From Onchidella celtica (Eukaryota > Mollusca > Gastropoda > Systellommatophora > Onchidiidae): a stretch of DNA of 64,000 nt. The first letter of the stretch is position 1; every line of letters begins with the position of its first letter. Of this stretch, positions 46,801 through 60,038 are shown piece by piece. The stretch covers positions 47,310,101 to 47,374,100 of the forward strand of contig OZ007569.1 of NCBI GenBank assembly GCA_963931925.1, in the 5' to 3' direction. Both the position numbers and the translations under genes were made by a program. The notes beneath the pieces were generated by a model. That model did not search any database. It had not been told where the DNA came from and saw only the letters and a program-made list of their open reading frames with translations.

Positions 46801-47047
46801 GCGGCCCTAGGTCTTATTTACTCCAAAGTCCATTTTTTGCATAGCTGAGAAATTCGAAGTTAAACGGTGCAGATTTTGTCTTGTGTTATAGAGTTGGAGA
46901 AAATTGGAACTGGGGAAAAAAACCTGATAAATGCCACAATGCATTTTAAACAAGTGTCAAAGTGTGCATATGTTGTACCTCTTCTACATACTAAAAGGTC
47001 TCCAAATTTTCAGAAAATGGAGACAGAACAAACAAGAAGTAAGATCG
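46801..47047. mobile_element. GCGACC MITE family, copy 5 (diverged)
   Basis: Carries the family blocks 'AATTGGAACTGGGGAAAA', 'AAATGCCACAATGCATTTTA', 'CTTCTACATACTAAAAGG' and 'AACAAACAAGAAGTAAG'. The terminal repeats are strongly eroded (GCGGCCCTAGGTCTTATTT). Confidence 0.8.
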
Positions 47048-47262
47048 TAACACCACTACACCGTTACTAGTTTTAAGAGGTGGTTAATGTTAAGGGCAGT
47101 GAGCCTCCTAAAACAAAGACCTCAAACTTGATACTACATGTAGTTTTTTGTCTTTTCACCGAGTACCCAAAGAGCATAATATCATTGGCCCCACCACGAA
47201 ACCGCGCATACGCGAATGACTTAATTTTGCAGGCGAGCACCGAGATTATTTTACTTGAAATG

Positions 47263-47535
47263 TAACATAAGATAAAATTAAATAAGACGACAGTGACGTC
47301 ATTATCCCATGAGGGAATTCTCTTTCACAGAGAGTCTAAGAGCACTTTCATGGGACACACACCTTATGCATCATTACATAAACATACATTACAACTCAAT
47401 AAACTCAAGAACAGACATACATTTAAAGTGATGTGGTATGGACCTTAGTGAAATATGACACACATGTATCTAAAGTGTCTTGCTGAGTCGAATTGCGGAG
47501 AGCAAAAACTATCTTCTGTATCTTTTTTTTTGTTT
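47263..47535 (-). mobile_element. LINE-like 3' tail, copy 1
   Basis: On the minus strand it runs through 'GAATTCCCTCATGGGATAAT' to an (A/T)-rich tail with TTATC-type words. This resembles the 3' untranslated end of L2- or RTE-like non-LTR elements, which often end in short repeats. It matches 53871-54150. No reverse-transcriptase coding sequence is attached. Confidence 0.5.
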
Positions 47536-49214
47536 GCTTGCCTTGGGCACATTTTCAGCTATTCTGAAATATTGTGCCCTACCCTTTATCAACAGAAAAC
47601 ATAAACTTCCCTCAAGTAGTTCGTAGCCTATTTGGCCATGATAACGCCAGCGATATAAACTATCTCCAGGGTATTATAATTTGCTATGGTTTTCATGATT
47701 GAGAGGCACTGGAATCGGTCTATAAGACAAGGGCTATGGGTATTCCGCTATGGTTTGGGATTTGGAGGGTGAATAATTGTGTTAATATTGAGTCCACATA
47801 CATGCATTTCCATGCTTAATGGTCCGTTGTGTAAGATTCAGCCCCAGTTGACTTGTCCGTTGAGCTGTCTTGTCAGTTTATGAACTCAGTTCCTGGCCAA
47901 AGTGAGTAAGCTCTATCGCCAGTCCCAAAGCTTACCTTCGGAACATAAAAAAACGGCTGACTAATAGGGAGGAAATACAACTTAAACTTCATTCATTCTT
48001 TTGAAAAAGAAACAAACAAACATACTCATTGAAAACTCGCGTGGAAGAAACAGACCACGGGAGACCTCTCTAGGAAAAGAACCCCCTTAAAACAAGACTA
48101 ATGTTTCGACCCCTGACAGCGGCACAGCCCGAACAGTGCCAAATAGACTCTGCCAGATTTTGAAAAGTATTCTGCTATCAGTTAGTTACTGTCAGGCCAC
48201 AGTAGTGTGTACTTTCATTGTCAAATTATGTTTCCTTCTTCAGTATTTAAACGATATGCATGCTTCAGAATTGGTATATCCGTCCCGATACTCTGACATA
48301 AAGCAGTGCCGCTCATGCAGCTCGAAGACAGTTACAAATTTAAAGTTAAAAACCTATGCAAATGCACAGAATCTGGAAGGTCGCCGTGCACTAGGCAATG
48401 CCTGAAATTTAGCTGTATCAAAATGTACCGGTAAGCTGCCCGTGTTTGTTTGGAGAAGACCTGGGCCTGAGTGCTTCAAGTGTTTGCAAAAACACATGGG
48501 AATAATTACTCTTTCTTAAGTACAAGCGGTGTCTATTTACTTTCGTGTGAGCCAAGATCAAAAAAATTTCCACAACAGGTTGTTAAACTTAGACATTATG
48601 TCATCAGAGAGATCACACTGTTCTCAGTGACAGTGCACGATCTAGCTTTTAGTCAGATTTCTGCAGTTCTTTCCGCATATTTTTAATCTGATAAACTTCA
48701 GAATTGGTCAGTTAAATTTGCAAAACGTTTTAACCGATTTAACCATTTGACAATTCTTTCAATTTGCATTGTTCCTGGCGTTTAGTACATATTATATACT
48801 CCGACTCGAAGACAGTTAAGTTTTTTTTGTTTATTTAAAGAAAAGTTGTAGAAAGTTACATTGCTTGGAACAAGCTAAGTTCTGCCTACCGTTGCATATT
48901 TCGAATATTTAATATGTATTGGTTCTGGTGTGAAGACGTGAGAAAGTGGAAAGATGAAAGTTTCGTCCGTGCGCGAAAGGCCAGGTACATGTTTCGGACC
49001 GCAGCATCCCGAGAAGTGGTGATTTTCTATTTACTGAAGTACTTTCCCCTAACTGTGTTGTTGGTCTCTCACGTTCCTGTGATCAGCTACCTTTCTCTTT
49101 CCCCTTGTTTCTACGCGGATTTGTGACTTATCTGAAAAGAAGAGCGTATGTATTTAACTTTGATCTCAAATCGAGTGGCTCATGAAAAAGTTCCATTGGT
49201 CATCTGGCAGTAAG
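47536..49214. other. Non-coding, nothing recognised
   Basis: No defined element or convincing exon. Confidence 0.4.
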
Positions 49215-49385
49215 GTTGAAATTATGTCAGAGACGTGAAGATAGTTCGTTTTATACTTATACAGAGAACATGTGTACATAGCTCCGCATCGTACCCTCGC
49301 AAAAATGTTGAAATTATTTCAGTCGCGGGACGATACTTCATTTTATACTTACACATATAATATGTGGACATAGCTGCACGTGCAG
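49215..49385. repeat. Diverged 92-bp tandem duplication
   Basis: GTTGAAATTAT at 49215 recurs at 49307, followed in both by 'TTTTATACTTA(C/T)ACA' and 'TGTGxACATAGCT'. About two copies. Confidence 0.8.
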
Positions 49386-52300
49386 TTCGGTTTACTCACA
49401 TTCAGGTTTGCCATTCTCTCCCCCTGTCCACCTAACCAGCCGTGGGGATGACAGGTTTTTCGCTTCTCATGCCCGGAAAAGCACTGAGACCCGAGGGCCA
49501 GCAGCTAGCCAGGCAGATTCTCACAGCCCATTAAATACTCATCTCCGGAACAAATACGCTGCACGCACCTGCTGCACTCACCCACATATTTTTTTTTATC
49601 ACAGTCAACACTCCCTGCAGATGGTCTGTGTCTTACCGCAAACACAGTACAATATTTGTGAGTGGATCTGGTGGAATCTGGCTAAAGATGAAAGTTTTAT
49701 ATCTCTTTAATAATAAATCAAAATAAATATTTCTATGAAGATTTGAAGCAAAATAGTTCACCTTAAGCCCGACTTCGCCAGACCCGTTCACATTTAGGTG
49801 ACATTTGAGTTGCCTTTATTTCAATGCTTCCAGTACGATTGTATTTTTGGTTAGGAATTAGGATTGCCACTGCGAAGGTTTTGTGTGTGTGTGTGTCTGT
49901 GTGTGTGAACGCAAAACAAAAAGGGCGAACTATGTATTATTTATTTAGATGAGTATGATCGGCAGTATGTTAACTTTTTGTGTCCACGGGAAGGCGCCAG
50001 TCACTCTGTATTGTAAGAGGGCTATTATGAACTCAATATTGATAGTGAAAAATTGTAAATACGATAGAATAACACGCTTCCGTTCTAAAAGAAAGGTAAC
50101 TTTACTTGAAAAAGCAAATAAAATCAATAAAATTCACATTTATAACAAAAATACTAGAGAATCAAGCTCTCATTGCTATTAACTTGCACAAGAATGAAAT
50201 TATATTTGGCACGATGGAGCATCTGATTATGTTAATTATCAACTCCAGCTGATTTCTGGCACACTATAACTTACAAATAATTAATTCCCATAAAGAGCCT
50301 CGGATTGCTACAGATGTGTTTGGCACCCGCCTCCAACCTTAAACGAAAGTGAATTAGAGAAAACATAACTACAATCTCTAGCTCATTGAGCGCAGCTATC
50401 TACCGGCTCAATATAGTACAAATAATAACAGCAGCAGCAGCAGCAGCAACAACAACAGCATCAACAAAGCGACACGTACTCAGTTTCCCCTTCATGATAG
50501 CGACAAAATATCACCACCGTGTAGTGAAGTGTCAAAGATTTTCACCATCAGTAACGAGGAGACCTGTGGCTCCTTTCATTAGAGACGGGGTACTGTGGTC
50601 CAATATCTTCTGACATTCAATACCCTCTGGCCCCGGCAATCTTGCTCTCTGAGAGTTGGTTTATTTCCGAACTTACGGCTTTCTGCACACGGCGTTTGTG
50701 TACAAAATGGTCTGCAAGTAAAACACAGAAGACAAAAATAAAATGGTGTGCCCTGTTTTACCTTTTTTTTCTCTCTCTCTAATTCTGATAAATGTCTTAC
50801 GAATTTAAACGTGAAAATATCTCACTGGAATAATTTTTTGTTAAAAGACTGTCGGAAAAACAGGAGAAAAAAAAAGAAAGTGTCTGAAAACAATGTTCAA
50901 ATGATAAGCATAATAATCAAAGATGCGTGGTGGGTAACCCCTAGCAACAGAGGACTAAATTGTGAATTATTAACACAAGCAATTCTACACGAGGGCAACG
51001 AGACTGCAACGAGTGAGAAACACATAATATCGTAGACACTGGTTTCATTTCTCCCTTACTCTGGGGGATCCAAATTGTACCTTGCCCGCCCCGTGCTTGT
51101 CCATGCACGTTTTGATATAGATTCTAATAATAGCCAGTGTAAACAATTAAGATCTTATTTTCCATATTTTTGTGTACATTACTGCTTTAAATGTATAAGA
51201 AAATGTTGATACATAGTGGAATCTATGAAATAATAGTAAAACGATTCATTCACAGAACGAAATGGAGTAGTAAAATTGTTCTGCGCGCAAAATTAAAATT
51301 AATCCATGAAAGAAGAACTGAAATTTTGGGGGTAACGAAACATGGGAGTGCTGCCTGTAATGGAACGAAGCGAAAAACAATTACTGTATTTTATAAGGAA
51401 TGTGCACAATTAAGAATGAAGACACATTGTATTTGGTTTAAAGGTTATCACGAGGAACACATCTAAAACATTTTTAGAATTACCTTATGGGGGCGCGTGA
51501 CGAAACTTCATTTACAGACGTGCTAGAATTTTCGTCTGATGGCCTACTTCCTGCCAGATATACCAGTGACGGACATAGAGCTCATTGCCGTTTAATCTCG
51601 TATTTAAAATGCGGACGTGCTTTTTACACGAAATAATCTTTCATTTACGCAAATGATTTGAAATTCTCGTACCTCCAGTGTAGTATGGAAATTCTAACCA
51701 ATCTTAGATTTGCAAAGCTTTATAATGACTGAACTTGACATTTCAAAACACTTACTAGACGTGTTTGCTTTCTCTCAGAACAAATTGGCAGGGGATAGCT
51801 CTGTCCAAATGCAGATCAGTAGTCTTGATTTGCATCGAAAATTCATCTACGGGATGAAACAAAAACTAAAGGAATATGAATATTAGCTGATTTTTGTTAA
51901 ACCCTTTTCTGTACGTACGGGGTACAGACGTAGACCAAGAGATATTAAATATTCACCGGAAATTAGTAGGCCTACAGTTATCTTCCAACCCTTATATTTC
52001 CTGTGTTCCTCAAAATTAATTGCATACCAGCAAAAAATCTTTTGGTGTCATTAAAGTTTTGTTCTGGGAAATTTTCTTTTGTTTATCTATGTTTACTTTT
52101 TAGTATAAAATAAGCAGAGATAAGATTAACGACGCTGTATAGGCAATAGTTAGGGTTTTTTGTGCTGATCACGATAGAGGACGTTTTGAAACATGAAGCA
52201 TTGTTCACTGGCATTTTACATGTTCTAGTTGTTCTGGGCCTGTATCCATCAATACATAGAGCTACAGAATATTGCGTTACTTCTGAAACACCCTGTATTG

Positions 52301-53870
52301 AAAGCTACAGAAAAAATGTAATGTCGGAGCATGATTTGGTGTATTGGCATACAGTTAAAATGTGGCCAAAGTAAAATGAAATCACAAAGCCCGGCGTTAG
52401 CAGATCTTCGGCATTAGAGAGTGAGGAACTGGCATCGGCGTTAAGATAAGTACAGCCGCTCCTCATTTCCATTTTCACTTTTTCTTTTTAAAAATTCCAG
52501 AGATTTTTGCATTTACCTGTCTTGACGAGGGATTTGATATCTGAAAACTTGCAATTTTTTTCCACTTTTAATTCTTTTGGAATTTATTCTATATTTTGTT
52601 TGTCTTTGTTTCTAACGCCGGGTTTACGAAATATAATGTCCCCCTCTCCCCCCCCCCCCCTCGAAATCGCATCTAAACAACCCAAGTTCAGGTCCTATCC
52701 ACTGGAAGGTCAGTTTTACATTAACATCAGTCATGGGATTTTTGTTTTCAGGATGTTCTCATCCAGTTCTGTTGTCGCAGGACCTGGGGCAGATTTAACT
52801 CGTCTCACCTATTTAATAGATTTGGGACATTCCACTTAAGGCCAATGTATTTGTAAATAAATATCACATTGGTAGTTAATACCAAAGAGACAAATTGCAG
52901 GATGAATATGGAAACAAAATGATTTAGTATCACCATTTGATTGCGGCAATTATTTGTTATATAAAAGAAACCATAGAGATCTTTCTGGATGTCTATATGT
53001 AGAATGAGACAGAGCGGTGTTACGGAAATGATATATTGAAGAATACTTATCGTTACGACTATAATCACATAACCAGTATATTCTAGGTCGCACGTGAAAT
53101 GTAGACAAGCAAGGCTTCATTCATTGCTAACCACTCAGTTTGTCCAGGAAAGACGCCGTCTGTCAGCCTGTCTGTCTAATCACCTGTTTGTCACCTACCA
53201 ACCTTGTGTTCTGTTTGTGATATTTTCTAATGACAAGACAGTTTCTAATCCGATATAATTATATATTTCTTTGAGCGAGCTTGTTGTTTGTTTATAAACT
53301 ATGTGCCATAATAATGTAACACAAAAGCAACCATAGAACATCCTAGACAAACAGCTACAGAAACAGCTTTTACAATAACGATGACACTAAAATAACAACA
53401 AAAAAGACAATCCATAAACAACAACAAGGAACCGTTAAAAGCTCAGCTCAGCTAATATTATCACCAGCGATAATGCAATTTATGCCCTAACCGCAAAGAC
53501 ACCATTGGAATCGTACTGGAATTTTGGGCTGATCACATAATGTTGACGTTTCCTGTTTCTTTTGGCTTTAAACAGCGCAAAGACACAGCGTACAAACAAA
53601 CAAAGGAATTTGACGCTACAAGATCATATTCTCTTCCGTGAGGGTAGCTAGGGGTGGTCCTCAGAGAAAAAGAGTTTACTTGGTTAACCAGTTATTCTTG
53701 TCAAGGAATAATGGCGTCATGACAATGTGTTTGATGAATTTCTGGTGTCTTTGAGTATAGACTATCTGAAGCATGCAGATTAATGCTAATATCGCTTCAA
53801 ATTTTCTACATAATATTTCATTGTACTCCGAAGACCACGCCCTTACTCCATCGGTGATATTATCTTCTAA
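49386..53870. other. Non-coding, nothing recognised
   Basis: About 4.5 kb with a short (GT)n near 49881-49908, a CAG/CAA patch at 50431-50459, a C-run near 52649 and A-rich tracts. Frames up to 110 codons lack motifs or splice context. Confidence 0.4.
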
Positions 53871-54150
53871 GATAAAATGAGATAAGACACGATAAGATAA
53901 TTAAGAATCACTTTATTATCCCATGCATGAGGGAAATTCTTTCACAGAGTGTTTAGGAGCACATACAGGGTACACACATCTTACGCATCATTGCCGGTAT
54001 ATAAACGTATATCATTACTGAATTAACGCAATACCAGGCACACATGAAGTGGCATGGTAAGGAACCTTAGTTAAATATGGCACACATCTGGCTAAAATGT
54101 CTTTTTGAGGCGAATTGCTGAGGGCAAAAAGGATCTTCAGTATTTTTCTC
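53871..54150 (-). mobile_element. LINE-like 3' tail, copy 2
   Basis: Minus-strand element with 'CTCATGCATGGGATAATAAA' followed by 'GTGATTCTTA' and a TTATC/GTCTTATC-rich tail. It is clearly homologous to copy 1 ('GGCACACATCTGGCTAAAAT' against 'GACACACATGTATCTAAAGT'). Sequence further up the element (54150-54550) may be its continuation, but no RT motif is found. Confidence 0.55.
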
Positions 54151-54984
54151 TTCTAGTGATTTGTGCTATAGTTGGAAATCGAGAGAGTTAGCTCTAGCCT
54201 GGAAAGGGTGTCAAATCCACAAGTAGGCTTCAGAAGCATGACTGACAAGGTAATGACACTTGCAACTCTTTGGGGAATCTTCGCGTACTATCTCCCCATC
54301 TGACACTCCTTTTAGATGTCTTCGGACTATGGTGACTGCCTGCTTCTATAGCTCTTGTCCTATACGAGTTCATCAATGCCTGGCACTTTTCTATACAAGT
54401 GTTCAGAGCGTTCAGAGTTAGTTTGCAGGCATTTCTGAAGCGGAGATGAGGGAAGATTGGCGAGGAAAGTCCGTGGGTTGCTGTCTTACCGACGATGATA
54501 GTGTCGCGAATGTGGTTTCTAGCAAACGCCTGCAATCAAGAGGAAAACACACACTCGACGAACACACTAACTTTCCTACTGGAATTAACAACTCAAATGA
54601 ATTAGTTTTGTCAGACCTGTAGGGCCACAATAATGTATTGAGTTAGCTGCATAAGATAACATATATAAATGAAATGACCGTCAGTATAACTGCAAAATGA
54701 GGATACAATTTTAGAATGGACTAAAAGGTCCTAGTACTGGATCAAATATAACTAATGACTTATAGGATATTTAATACAAATTATAGTCGTCGCTGTCTCA
54801 GCACACGCCAGCTCCATTGCAATGGCTCCTGTCATATATTCTAATACTGGCACTGCCTGGCTGTGACTAGCACTGCCTGGCTGTGACTCTTGGAGCAGAC
54901 TCTCATACTGCTGGTAACATCTGAATTCTGACATACAATTACAATGCATACCATTTTTCCCCGGCCATCAAGAACCAGGGAATA

Positions 54985-55140
54985 TCAGCAAAGGCGTTGC
55001 ATGGTGGACAAAGTCCGGGTAGCTATTAGCTGGAGCTCGTCATTTCTAGGCTCCTCATATAGATGGTCTGCTATACTGCGTCTCTGTTCCGATCTGGCTC
55101 GAACACGCCGACCACTTCGCAAAAGGAAACTTTTCTGCAT
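54985..55140 (-). CDS. Short basic ORF with TATA and CCAAT words upstream
   Basis: A 51-codon minus-strand frame starting MQKSFLLRSGRRVRARSEQ and containing ADHLYEEPRNDELQLIATRT. On the minus strand a TTATAAAA box (55169-55176) lies about 30 bp before the ATG, and an ACCAATC word lies further upstream near 55216-55222. The frame ends at TGA (54985-54987); a second coding-like frame (54752-54949) follows in another phase, so a frameshifted longer protein is possible. An Arg-rich start followed by an acidic segment is seen in some DNA-transposon proteins. Family not recognised. Confidence 0.22.
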   Translation of the reverse strand: MQKSFLLRSGRRVRARSEQRRSIADHLYEEPRNDELQLIATRTLSTMQRLC

Positions 55141-55231
55141 GTGATAATGGACATAGGTATGGGCTGACTTTTATAATGTCTAGCCACCTGCAGCTACCGT
55201 CCAAATCCCTAGATTTGATTGGTGCGGTCAT

Positions 55232-55246
55232 GCGAGCTGAGCTCGC
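55232..55246. promoter_or_regulatory. GCGAGCT/AGCTCGC inverted repeat
   Basis: Seven-base perfect arms around a single G, just upstream (minus strand) of the TATA and CCAAT words. It could be a dimeric binding site or chance. Confidence 0.2.
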
Positions 55247-56612
55247 AGTATTAATTTATTCTATTGTGTAAGTCGGTTATGGCCTTGCACTAAGACAGAC
55301 AAGGTCGTCTTCTAAATATGTTAATAACAATTAAATCCAAAATCTTATTAACTTGACTCAGCACAATTCGTGCTTTCACGAACCACTGAATGTCAATAGT
55401 CAATTACAACCACCTCACACCCTCTAACAATGCTATTAAATCACGAACTAGAGCTGCTCTGCCATCCCTGGTTTACCTACACATATTCCTTTTTAACCAT
55501 CTACAGTTTTTGTCGAAAGAACATTACTCAAAACATGTTGCTCACGAGTACAGCTCAAGGACACTTCACTATGACTAGATTAAAAAAACTGAATTCAAAC
55601 CGTGGCCTAGCACGGCATTTATACATTTAACTTGCTCTTGACAGATGGTAAGTACAATGGCAAGGAGAAATACGATTATATATAATTAGACAAAACGAAG
55701 TTTCCATACTTTTCGCAGATGGAAAGGGTCCATCCAAAACTTACCTATGCTCGAGTTTTGCTGATTTTAACCACCCCCCCCCCCCCCACTCTCCAACTGT
55801 ATACACTTTTCATACTCTTGAATCCAACCACCCTTATCCCCAAATCCAAGTTTTGCAAATGTTACAACTTTCGTTGTTTTTTTTTTTTTTAAAAGGAAAT
55901 AAAAATCAAATTTTTTAATTCATTGTCATATTAATATAACTGAAAACCTCACATGGGTTCCGTAGAACCCAGAACAGTCCCTCCCCCTTCCACGTAATTT
56001 TTCATACGCTGAGGTCAAAGCCCATTCCCCACCTCCCCTCAGCGTACGTACGTAGGTCTACTTACTACTTTATGGAATGTCCCAATGGGTATGTTCATGG
56101 GCTAGCGTCCACAAGCTTCAGACTCCATAAACAGATCAAAAGGATCATGATGCTGAGTGTCACTTGGCTTTTACCAGCATGACAATTGTCGGGTCGTTTG
56201 CGACATGCGCTGCCCAGCCCACATGCCTAAGTCTGTATAATAGGATTATCGTGTCGTGTACGACAGTAGCGACCCCTTTGTACCAGAACATTCTCTCAGG
56301 GAATATACAAGTTGTATTTCTCATTTTGTCCAGCATTTTCTTGTGATCTGAATGGCTTTATCTCACCGTGATATTAATATGCCCAAAGAACGACATAAAA
56401 TGAAGTAAATATCAATAGCAACAGCAAGAGGATGAAAAATAACAACCATCGCAAGTGAGCGAGTAGCATGATACAATGGGCATGCATTGAAATAGCAACG
56501 AACAAATAAATCAAATCGCACGATCTTTTTCTCGCCAAAGAACACAGAATCTGCTCTTTCCATTTCTTCCCACAGATTTTATTCAACGCAGAAATGCCGT
56601 TTTGGTGTGTTT
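55247..56612. other. Non-coding, nothing recognised
   Basis: C-run near 55773-55787 and T/A runs near 55877-55892. No exon or element with ends. Confidence 0.4.
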
Positions 56613-56694
56613 TGACGAAATATTATATAGAACCATAAAGCTTTGCTACATACAGCTTTGTCTTTTTGCCACACTTTCATTTCGTCATGTTTTA
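56613..56694. mobile_element. Hairpin MITE family H, short deleted copy
   Basis: Begins GACGAAATATTATATAGAAC and ends TTTTTGCCACACTTTCATTT then CGTC. It keeps only the outer arms of family H, with the interior deleted. It lies 210 bp from a full copy. Confidence 0.6.
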
Positions 56695-56903
56695 GCATAC
56701 TGTAATATCAAAGTTCTTCATTCATTGTTCTGCTTTATCTTCCCGTTCTCTGTGAACCAGAAGAGAACTCGAGACATCCGTTTTGTCGTTCCAGTTTCCT
56801 CTTTGTCCCGTATGTTTTATTCCCTTGCTTTCTAGCGCTGACCATTCAGAGGTTTGGCGAGTATAACGCTTCCCATCGATGCCAGGTAAAGTTGAGCTAT
56901 ATT

Positions 56904-57112
56904 GACGAAATATTGCAAAAACCAAAGAAAATATGTGGTGTCGCAACGAGGCTTGAAGCAAAGATACAATATGGCGAAAAGAAAAAGTTGTACGTAGCAA
57001 AGCCTCGCTTTAGAAATAATCCCTTTTCCTTTGTGGTTTATTGTATCGTTTCTGAATCATTTCTTACACGAGGCTTTGCTACATTCAACTTTTTTTTTTG
57101 CCAAATTTTGTC
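56904..57112. mobile_element. Hairpin MITE family H, copy 2 (full)
   Basis: Left arm GACGAAATATTGCAAAAACC then 'CGCAACGAGGCTTGAAGCAA'; right arm 'ACACGAGGCTTTGCTACATT' then 'TTTTTTTGCCAAATTTTGTC'. An inner repeat, 'GTAGCAAAGCCTCG', pairs with 'CGAGGCTTTGCTAC' exactly. Confidence 0.8.
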
Positions 57113-59483
57113 AAAGATGAGGTATTTATTCCTTACTATACTGAATCGACCGAAACTACACTTCACCACCTATTTCTACACCATACTTCGTCAGAGAAAT
57201 ATATGACTTCTCAGGAATATGCCTGAAGGTAAAACATGTGGTTACTTACCAACACAAACAAATACTCATTGGCCATCTTAAAGATACCCTACGATTCCTC
57301 CTTCTGCATACTGATTCCCAAGACATCCCTTTACTCCCCCCTCCCCCTTTTATTCTCTCCTGCCCGCTCTCTTTCTTCGTCTCCCCTCCCCCCACCTCCC
57401 TCCCCCTCCCTCACTCACTCTTTTTCTCCTTCTCTTTCCCTCTCTCGCATCCCTCCCTATTCTGTGTTACCTTCCTCCTCTCAGTGCAATTGAGATCTCA
57501 CACTTACTGACTCGACGGAAACTATACGATTCCGTCAGCATATTACTATTAGTTTCCAAGTTTCCATCATTTTGGAAGTTACAGATAAACTGACTAGGCC
57601 TTGTCTTACAGAAATGCCACTGATCCCTTACACAAACAGAAAATACTGGGAGAGAACGAACATTTCAGTCAAACTTTCACCAAGACATTTTGCCGTTTTG
57701 TTCACGCTTTTATGAGCTCAAAATATGAGCTCTAAGGTACTGAATCAACTAACAGTTAACGCCTCCTTTGTTTCACGGCTTCAGTCATTAGTCTTCTCTC
57801 CTTGCCGCTCCTCAGAAAAGCGAAATAATAGACGTATGTTAACCCATTACAGGTACCAAAGCAAAGACCCCACCTCTTCATTTGTTATTATCATTTTCCT
57901 AAAGTAGCTGCTATTCTGCGCCTTACTTCTTTCATTTAGAAGACATTGACTAGTTTGAAGATTTTATTCTCGGAAAAAAGTTGTCTTAAACGATCGCAAT
58001 TTGTTTGCAACACATAATCTCAACAATACCAGTTAGAGTAAAGACAAACTTTGCTCACACCTAGGTAACTATTATTGACTATCTGTTTGCTTTGCTGTTT
58101 ATTAAAAATTGTCCCCACCAGCGACTCCTTTCCCGTCACCCCAGCACTCTCCCCTGAACCATAGGAAATTACATGAAAAAAAAAAAAGGCAATGGCCGAG
58201 GATTTATAAACCTCCTGACATCCCTGGCCCTCTACCTCCCTCCGGTTCACCCTCTCTTTTCCTTTCTCTCCTTTCCTCGCTCCCCTCCCCTACTCACTCT
58301 CTTTTTCCATCTCCCTCTCACACCCACCCCTTTACACATACACAGACACACACAATCCTCCTCCTCTCAATGTGACTTTGACTTTATGCCTTCAAATGTG
58401 TACTCCTTAATATCAACATCTCAATAGAAACCAACATTGAAAAGAAAATATTTTCAAAACATTATGGAAAGACAAACGATATAGAAAGACCATGTTCAGG
58501 AAATTATATAGCGAGTTTCCCAGAATCTGCAGCCTTGCTACAGACCTCTAGGCATTTCTCTCCTGGTAATGAATTTGCACCAAACTGAACGCGTGTCAAA
58601 TGCAGCCCCCCCACGCACATTTGTGCACGACGCACTCAATTCCTAATAAAGTAAAAGTGCACCGAATAGAAAGCCCTTGAAAGCCAATGAATAATTAATA
58701 CCTATGATTCTGCACTTCACCGCTCGGATGGAAATGTCCGAAAAGAATATATTTCCTTAAAAATCAACTCATTTGTTAAGTTACATTTCAAGGGCGTCAT
58801 TTTGAACTACAAGTAATTTCAAATGATTATGTCAGTTCTGAAAGCATTAAGTGCAGCAGTTGTTGGGAAGAACGTGCTAATTGCTTCCCCGAGACCTAAA
58901 TGTATCGAGGGGTATTTGCCATATTGTTGTAGGCGATGTTTTGCCGATTTTGAGGTTTTATCATGAAAGTGGTTCTCTGACTCCTAATTTTATTATGCAT
59001 ATTTTTCGTGGGCATTTTTATGCAAATTTCGATTTTGAAGTGTACTGAATAAAATGCCGATTTTACACAACTCTCCAAACTTTTAGTCTGACTTTCTCGA
59101 AAACACAAGAATGGACATACAACAATATGGAAAAATACCCGGCAATATATATACATTAAATAATTCATTAGCAGTGTTGCTTAATTTCACTCGTTTCACT
59201 CTACGAGCCTATGGCTTCACCTACTACTGTACAAAGTGCCTCAGGCTGGCAGCTTCAGGACTGATCCCTCTGACTTCAGCTGTTAACCTAGACTTGTGCG
59301 TTCCAGAAAAGCAAGGTACAGCACATGGGTCAGAATGCCTTTGAAGTCGCAGGGACAGATTTTAGTATCACAAAAGCAGAGACTGTAAAACCCCCACAGA
59401 GCATAGCGGTTAATCCCTTATTGTGGTCAGAAAGAAAATGGACAATGCCCTCGGAACTTCATATTGTACTGAGAGTGGTATTA
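57113..59483. other. Non-coding, C/T-rich patches
   Basis: CTCCC-rich tracts at 57335-57480 and 58105-58370 share the layout CTCCCTC...CACTCTCTTTTTC, suggesting a diverged duplication of a pyrimidine-rich segment. A repeat-poor stretch at 58550-58900 shows nothing recognised. Confidence 0.4.
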
Positions 59484-59720
<237 letters not shown>

Positions 59721-59763
59721 GAACAATTGGGACAAAAAAAAAAAACATGAACGAGGGCATTTG

Positions 59764-60038
59764 TCTTTTTCTTCGACACATCTTAGCCAAATCACTTGGA
59801 CACCTATGTTTATCTTATATCTTTTTCTTCGACACATCTTAGCCAAATCACTTGGGCACCTATGTTTATCTTATATCTTTTTCTTCGACACATCTTAGCC
59901 AAATCACTTGGACACCTATGTTTATCTTATATCTTTTTCTTCGACACATCTTAGCCAAATCACTTGGGCACCTATGTTTATCTTATATCTTTTTCTTCGA
60001 CACATCTTAGCCAAATCACTTGGACACCTATGTTTATA
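59764..60038. repeat. 56-bp minisatellite, 5 copies, alternating variants
   Basis: Units start at 59764, 59820, 59876, 59932 and 59988, each beginning TCTTTTTCTTCGACACATC. They are almost identical. The main difference alternates strictly: TTGGACACC in copies 1, 3 and 5, TTGGGCACC in copies 2 and 4. That pattern indicates growth by a 112-bp dimer. Confidence 0.95.

Noticed and set aside
47080-47265. A YANDLILQAS peptide resembling the RT YADD catalytic motif
   Set aside because: No other RT motifs occur before or after it, Asp is replaced by Asn, and the frame runs into the LINE-like 3' tail in the opposite orientation. Chance resemblance.
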